DNA of 64,000 bases, taken from the NCBI GenBank assembly GCA_030267565.1, contig BRXU01000001.1, forward strand, positions 4,836,001-4,900,000. Direction: 5' to 3'. A program made the translations under genes and the position numbers. Positions 47,875-64,000 of the stretch are shown here, piece after piece. Each line of letters opens with the position of its first letter. Position 1 is the stretch's first letter. Below the pieces are notes generated by a model that ran no database searches, had not been told where the DNA came from, and was given only the letters and a program-made list of their open reading frames with translations. This stretch comes from Pleodorina starrii (lineage: Eukaryota; Chlorophyta; Chlorophyceae; Chlamydomonadales; Volvocaceae).

Positions 47875-58999
<11,125 letters not shown>

Positions 59000-60020
59000 G
59001 ACACGAGCGATACATCCAAGCGCCTGCGTCGAGTGCGATGGCGACTTAGGGCCCGCGGAGGCATCAGCAGGCCCTTGTGGCTCTGCGCCTCCTGACTCGT
59101 CCACCTCCGGCCTTGCAATTTGGCCACTAGCTACCTTTCTAACGCCACATCTAACCACCCAAAATTTTAAATCTATATAATTTCATCAATATAAACACTT
59201 ACCATTTTCCTCGGCGCCAGACGATGCTGCCCCAGTGGTTGGCTGGCCCACATCGCTCAGCCCGGCTTTCGCTCCAAACGTTTACACTCAATACGCTAGC
59301 ACTCTTGACGGCGGACTCTCTCTTAACCTAGCAAAATTGATTTGGAATCGCCCACAGTCTAAACGACTCGAAAATAATGTGATTACGGTCAGGATGAACC
59401 AGCCATTAAGAGCCGTTTCTTAGCCACGAAACTAGTTACGGCCTATCCAGCCGTTTCTCTAACTGCCATACGCTGCGTGTGTTTGCGGCCTGAGTGCGGA
59501 CCAAGAAGGCCTTATGGAGCGAGTGAAACACAATGGAAAACAGTTCACTTCACCATAACAAATACATATCAGCAACGACAATTGGTTAGCAAGCGAGCTT
59601 ATAACCCGCAGTATGTGAAACGGGGGGCCAAGGCTTCATTGTATCCTTGCTACTGCGCTGCGCGAACTACTGCGACAGCAGTCGATGTTGCGTGTCTGAG
59701 TTGCAATCAGGTCCCTTCCCAATCCGTCAGTCGTGGACATGCTATTAGTGTCCAAGTTCAGGACAGGCTCGCCTTCCCAGCTTCAGGCCGTAAAACCCAA
59801 GCCCAAGCCCGGAGTCGTTCCAGCAGCGTCGGTAAGCGACAGCCGCATGGGCATGCCTTGCACTGCAAGGCGTCATATGACCCCAACACCATTGAAATAG
59901 CTATATCTCTCAGTCGTCGTTCGTCGTCATCACATCGCCCTTTGCCAATTTTGGCAGGGTCCGGTCGCTCTTGGGCGCGGACCGCTGAGGCCGCGCCAGC
60001 GCCTCCGCTGCATCGCGGCC
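59000..60020. promoter_or_regulatory. Divergent region between synthetase and the 191-aa protein gene
   Basis: Start codons of the two genes point away from each other across about 1 kb, so promoters lie here. The stretch 59130-59450 is markedly AT-rich. On the minus strand a donor-like GAAAATG|GTAAGTG (59202-59215 area) and an acceptor-like AAGGTAG|CT near 59128 could add an exon (GLSDVGQPTTGAASSGAEEN…) upstream of the synthetase. This is unproven. Confidence 0.4.
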
Positions 60021-61961
60021 ATGGGGTCCCAGGGCGACGACGGTACGTTGCAGACGCGGGCTGCCTGTCCCTGGATGTGGGCCTAGACCCGCTAGCAGGT
60101 GCGGCGTGCGTCGAATCCGCTGTAGGTGTCACAGAAAGACGGATTGGCGCACCAGAACACTGGCCAATGGACCGAGTTATCGTCACTACCGTCTTCAAAG
60201 GGCCACTTCCCGTCATTTCCCCCATATTTATTCCCAGCGGGCCGAGCGAGGCACTTCCAGCCGATTACGATACCTGTATGAGGCTGGCTTCGTCCTGTAA
60301 ACACTTAGGGTTGGGTGCCTCGCTGATTAGGGCAGCAGGCTGTACATCGCAACCGAAGGTTTCAGCACGCACGCACGTACCCAGCAGCCCGCTCCCCCGC
60401 GTCAACTCCCCGGTCCCCGCCTGCCGACCCGCGGGTCCGTCGTTCGTGCCCGCCACGCCTTGCTCCGTCTATCATCGTCTCCCCCCCGTCCCGCCGCGCC
60501 GCGCATGCAGCGTTGTACCGGCGCATCCTGGGCCCTATGAGCGACCGCTCCAGCGACGGCGGGCAGGAAGAGGGGGACAGCGGTGGCAGCCACAGCAGCA
60601 GCAGCAGCAGCCGAGGGACAGCAGCAGCCGACACCGACAGCAGCAGCCCCGCAGGCGGGGTTGCAAGCTGCGGCTCTGCGGGCGACCCGTTGTTTGCGGT
60701 GGTGGCTCGGAAGCCGGCAGCGGCGGATGACGGCGAGGATGATCGGCGGCGCCGCACCCGTGTGGGTGGCGGCGATGGCGGCATTACTCCGGCGAATGTG
60801 GACCCGGGGGAGGCGGCAGATGCCTTTGTGGGCCCAGCGCTGCGGGAAATGGACCTGCAGCTGCCGCGGTAAGCTGTTGCTGCTGCTGCTGTTGCTGCTG
60901 TTGCTGTTTTTAAAATGGGCTCCAGACCCGGGGGGGGGGGGAGGTAATGTATGGTGCGTGATGATGCCTACTGAGTTGCCCGTTGGTTGGTTTGGCTGCT
61001 ACATGATGTTTGCTCACCTTTTCTCCGATGGCGCGCTTTGGCTGGTGTGTTGGTTGGTCGCAGGGGCCTGGAGGTGACGCCGGCGGTGCTGGAGCGGTGG
61101 AGGCTGTCGTACAACGTGCTGATGGACGACGCAAGGGAGTTGGGCATCCCCAGCAGGTGGGCATCAATGCGCAAGTTGCGGCATCATCATATGTCGGCAT
61201 GTGTCGTCTTGTGCTGCTGCGGTGCCTGTACCCACCTGTATGTGTAGAAGGATTACGGTAATTTCCAGAATTGCGAAACATACCAAAAACATAATCAAAC
61301 TGGGACAAACCGGGCCAAACCAGTACAGGTGTATGTGTCACACCCGTACGAGTGTTCCGCATCGATTATCGCAACAGCCAACGTGCATATAGCGATTGCT
61401 GTCCCGAATGCATACCGCATTACCCTCCCCCCATGAAGGGATAGAATAGGATTGGGCGGCGCCGAATCGCGGGGTGGGTGGGTGGGTGGGTGGGTGGGTG
61501 GGTGGGTGGGTGGGTGGGTGGGTGAATGCTATTGTGAGTCCCGGGGACGCGACCCCTGAGCCCTGACCTGCTGTCAGGCATTCAGGCATTCCCCCTCGGT
61601 CATGCTTGATTGAGGGGGAACGCCGCCCGGGCCGGCCCCCGGTAGTCAAGGTAAGGATCAAGGGCCCGTGAGAATGACGACCGCCCGCCCGCTGACCGCC
61701 TGTGTGCGCGCGGTAGTACCGACGACAGGTGCGGGCAGCCACCCGCTCTGGTTCCTTCGTGTGTGGGGGGTTGGTGTTATAAATGACCCGTTTTGCCCAG
61801 GTGGTGGTGCCCCCCCCTGGGTGGTTTTATGCCTGCCCTCCTCTGTCCGTGCCCGCAGCGCCATCCCCGAGCTACCCGCCACAGCAACCGCGGAGCAGAT
61901 CCGCTCGGCTCGCGACCACCTGCGTGCCATCCTGGCGTCCTTCCTTTCGGCGGGGCTCTGA
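60021..61961 (+). CDS. Unrecognised 191-aa acidic/Ser-rich protein
   Basis: Four exons (60021-60042, 60511-60868, 61064-61156, 61859-61961) are in phase and start MGSQGDDALYRRILGPMSD. Residues about 17-95 are Ser/Gly/Asp-rich and low complexity. The second half (DPGEAADAFVGPALREMDL…, then EVTPAVLERWRLSYNVLMDDARELGIPS and ATAEQIRSARDHLRAILASFL) looks like two or three amphipathic helices, typical of a small assembly factor or adaptor. The MGSQ start could be myristoylated. No family is recognised. The 22-nt first exon rests only on the splice phase and the ATG, so the start is the least certain part. Confidence 0.65.
61471..61524. repeat. (GGGT)n microsatellite
   Basis: About thirteen copies of GGGT/GGTG in the last intron of the 191-aa protein gene, on its sense strand. 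Shorter GGTGGGTG runs occur in other introns (6270-6293, 50190-50220). Confidence 0.95.
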
Positions 61962-62962
61962 ACGAGACCCACCTCGCTCTGCGTGTCGAGGGGTGGCGGT
62001 GGTTCCGGTGGTGCAGTGGTTCAGGTGGTGCAGCGGAGACGACCTGGATAAGGAATGTGTGCGTCGGTATGCGTTTGCGAGGTCTGGCCTGCCCCCGGGG
62101 AAGTCGCCAAGCTGATGAAACCAACGAGGACGGCGACGATCGGCGGATATTATTACAGTGCCCCCACGCGTATTTGGACAATGTTCAGGACGGACATTTA
62201 CCCCCATCACCCCATCCGAATCTCGTTCCCATGTGCACGCATCCACTGTATATATCCAGCGGCGCCTCATCCTGCCGCGTCTCGCTGCTCGCTCCCTCTC
62301 CTGGAGACTCCTCTACGGAGTTCGTGCGGCGCGGTTCGTTCGGTGCCCCCACCCCACACCCCGCTAACACGCAGTACGCCACCGCAGTATTTGGGTCGCC
62401 TCACACGTCTCTTGTCTGATTATTTGTTTATTTCCCTTCGGTTTATTTGGGTCATCCGGACCGCACGCGCATGCACACATACCTGTCTCGCTGGGTTCCC
62501 CGCATGCCCAGCCGCCGAAGTTCGGACGGCACGCACCGTACACCGCACGATTGCAGCCCCATATCCGACGTACAGGGGGCAGAGGATGTCGTACCCAGAA
62601 CCTCCCACTTATGCCTTATGATCGCTCATTCGTTCTTTTCGTTCCGAGCAGCGTGCTTTCGATTGCCACCAGGCACCTAGGGTACCTGCAGCCAAAGACA
62701 TGGCTTCCGCCGTAACGTAACCAACCGCCGCAGCCAATAAATGCGAGTGACGGCGTGCGGTGTAGACCGCGAAAAATCTCGGCATCGCCTCGCACCGGCA
62801 CGGCACGGGTCGGTGATGCTCCGCCCCAGCCTCCAGGGTCGCTGGCGTGTACGTGCCGTGACTCGCTGCACGACATGATACGGGCACCTCGCTTCATGTG
62901 GTCACACAAACCCAGTATTCCAGTGTCCCCTCCGGGATGGATTCAGTGGAAGCTGATTCGGT
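61962..62962. other. Convergent 3' region
   Basis: 3' UTRs of the 191-aa protein gene and the glycosyltransferase gene. No additional coding, tRNA or snRNA signal is recognised. A reverse-strand TGTAA occurs at about 62151-62155. Confidence 0.45.
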
Positions 62963-63888
62963 TCAGGATGGCAGTCTCCCATGTGCCGTACCACGTGTAC
63001 GGCTGCCGCTGCTGCCGTACATGTTGGTGGTTCGGCGCGGCGAACAGAAGCGTGACCCGTCAGCTGCCAGCAGCCGGTTGGCTGGATGCAGGCCCGCATA
63101 CTGCCACCATTGTCGTACGCTGCGCTGCTTGCCCATGCCGTACTGGAACCCAGTGCCGTATTCGCTGACCATGAGAGCTTCCACCTGAGAGCACGCACGC
63201 ATGCACGTAAACCAAATAACCATTAGAACAGAGCTCTCCAAAACCACTGGTATGTGCGCGATTCACTTCGTCGGAAGGGCTGCAATTACGTTGAGCAAGG
63301 GAACAAACAAACAACAGCGACTTATCGGTGCAGGTGCGACGGTAAGTCCTGCAGCGCTAGGAGTACACCGCACGCAGCCGCCCAGCAGCCGGCACCCGCC
63401 GCTGCCCCTCCACCCACTCCACCCACTCACGACAGACCTTTCGGAGGACGGCCGCCTTCCTGCTGTGGTAGCTGGGGTCGTCACCAAAGTCCTGCGGGCG
63501 CACATCGGACATCGCAGTCCACACACACATGAGTAAATACAGCGCCAGCCATGACTAGTACAGCCTGACAAGCAGTACGGCGAACACGGACGCGACACAC
63601 ACATACCGTACACACACGTGCCACGAAACACGCACCTAGTGCCATCCCCAGCCCCAGCAGCCAGGTGCCCCCAACAGCCCTCCCTTGACCAAAACCTTTC
63701 ACCCGGGCAATACGACACGGGCAGCTCGGGCACGTGACTACGGCGCTGTGTGCGTGACTGTGCGCGTGCGTGTGTGTGTGTGGCTACTCACGTCCCAGAA
63801 CTTGGGTGCTCCCACCCGGCCGTAGTGATGGAAGGCCACATTGCGGTCCGGGGTCAGCAGCTCCCAACCGCTAGTCCACAACCGGGCG
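62963..63888 (-). CDS. GlcNAc-transferase domain protein (GT60-like), 3' part; gene continues past right edge
   Basis: Three exons in transcript order: 63792-63888, 63438-63491, 62963-63184, phases consistent. The first contains ARLWTSGWELLTPDRNVAFHHYGR, the conserved block of the GlcNAc family (Skp1 hydroxyproline GlcNAc-transferase and relatives), where R-L-W-T-x-G-W-D and a following V-x-F-H are typical. The next exon (DFGDDPSYHSRKAAVLRK) matches the basic R-x-x-R helix. The last has EYGTGFQYGMGKQRSVRQWWQYAGLHP, corresponding to the family's YGLG-x-x-R-T-x-x-x-Y-x-x-x-x-G motif, and then a short tail to the stop. The family adds GlcNAc to proteins or mucin-type glycans. Upstream exons carrying the nucleotide-sugar/metal site lie beyond 63900 or outside the window, so activity cannot be judged. 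Confidence 0.82.
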
Positions 63889-64000
63889 CTACGAGGCAAA
63901 TGAGGGCGGGGGCAGCGGATAGAGGTGCAACTGAATGGGGTTCCAGGCGGGGATGTGCACAGCATGACCGATCAGGGTAGATGGGCCACCTGTAAGCAGA

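Noticed and set aside
59477..60730. 417-codon + frame upstream of the 191-aa gene
   Set aside because: Composition changes along it and it runs over the splice-supported first exon in another frame; best seen as chance openness.

Overview
The window looks like nuclear DNA of a volvocine or closely related chlorophyte green alga (Chlamydomonas/Volvox group; species not assignable from sequence alone). The reasons are intron-dense genes with GC-rich exons and runs of Ala, Gly, Gln and Pro, a pherophorin/hydroxyproline-rich wall-protein segment, a spliceosomal U2 gene, CCCTAAAA telomere-type repeats, and long microsatellites and minisatellites inside introns. There are no operons, ribosome-binding sites or CRISPR arrays. 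Exon models below were built by hand from splice signals and reading phase. Every multi-exon model closes in frame.

Left part (1-20.9 kb): a Hikeshi/OPI10 homologue (+); an uncertain small basic ORF (+); an unusual protein (+) carrying an eEF1B-gamma C-terminal domain behind a MGCGAS acylation-type N-terminus; a 12-exon hypersensitive-induced-reaction (HIR, SPFH/prohibitin) gene (-) divergent from a DAO-type FAD oxidoreductase (+), with only 377 bp between start codons; a U2 snRNA gene (-); and a tandem ~580-bp duplication.

Middle (20.9-41 kb): one giant low-complexity gene (+, about 2,877 aa) with a repeated, unrecognised helical module; a pherophorin-like wall-protein fragment (-) abutting a short element with inverted terminal repeats; a small secreted ORF (-); and a geranylgeranyl-reductase-family flavoprotein (+) with an N-terminal membrane segment.

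Right part (41-64 kb): an equilibrative nucleoside transporter (-); a 93-aa single-span membrane protein (+); a 20-exon bacterial-type, probably organellar, isoleucyl-tRNA synthetase (-), whose introns hold a ~700-bp CCCT array and a 22-copy 21-bp minisatellite; an unrecognised 191-aa protein (+); and the 3' part of a GlcNAc-transferase (GT60-like) gene (-) running off the right edge.

The genes are functionally unrelated housekeeping and accessory genes, as expected for a eukaryotic chromosome. The most unusual items are the EF1-gamma-domain protein, the giant repeat-module protein, and five GC-AG introns among about 65 modelled introns.
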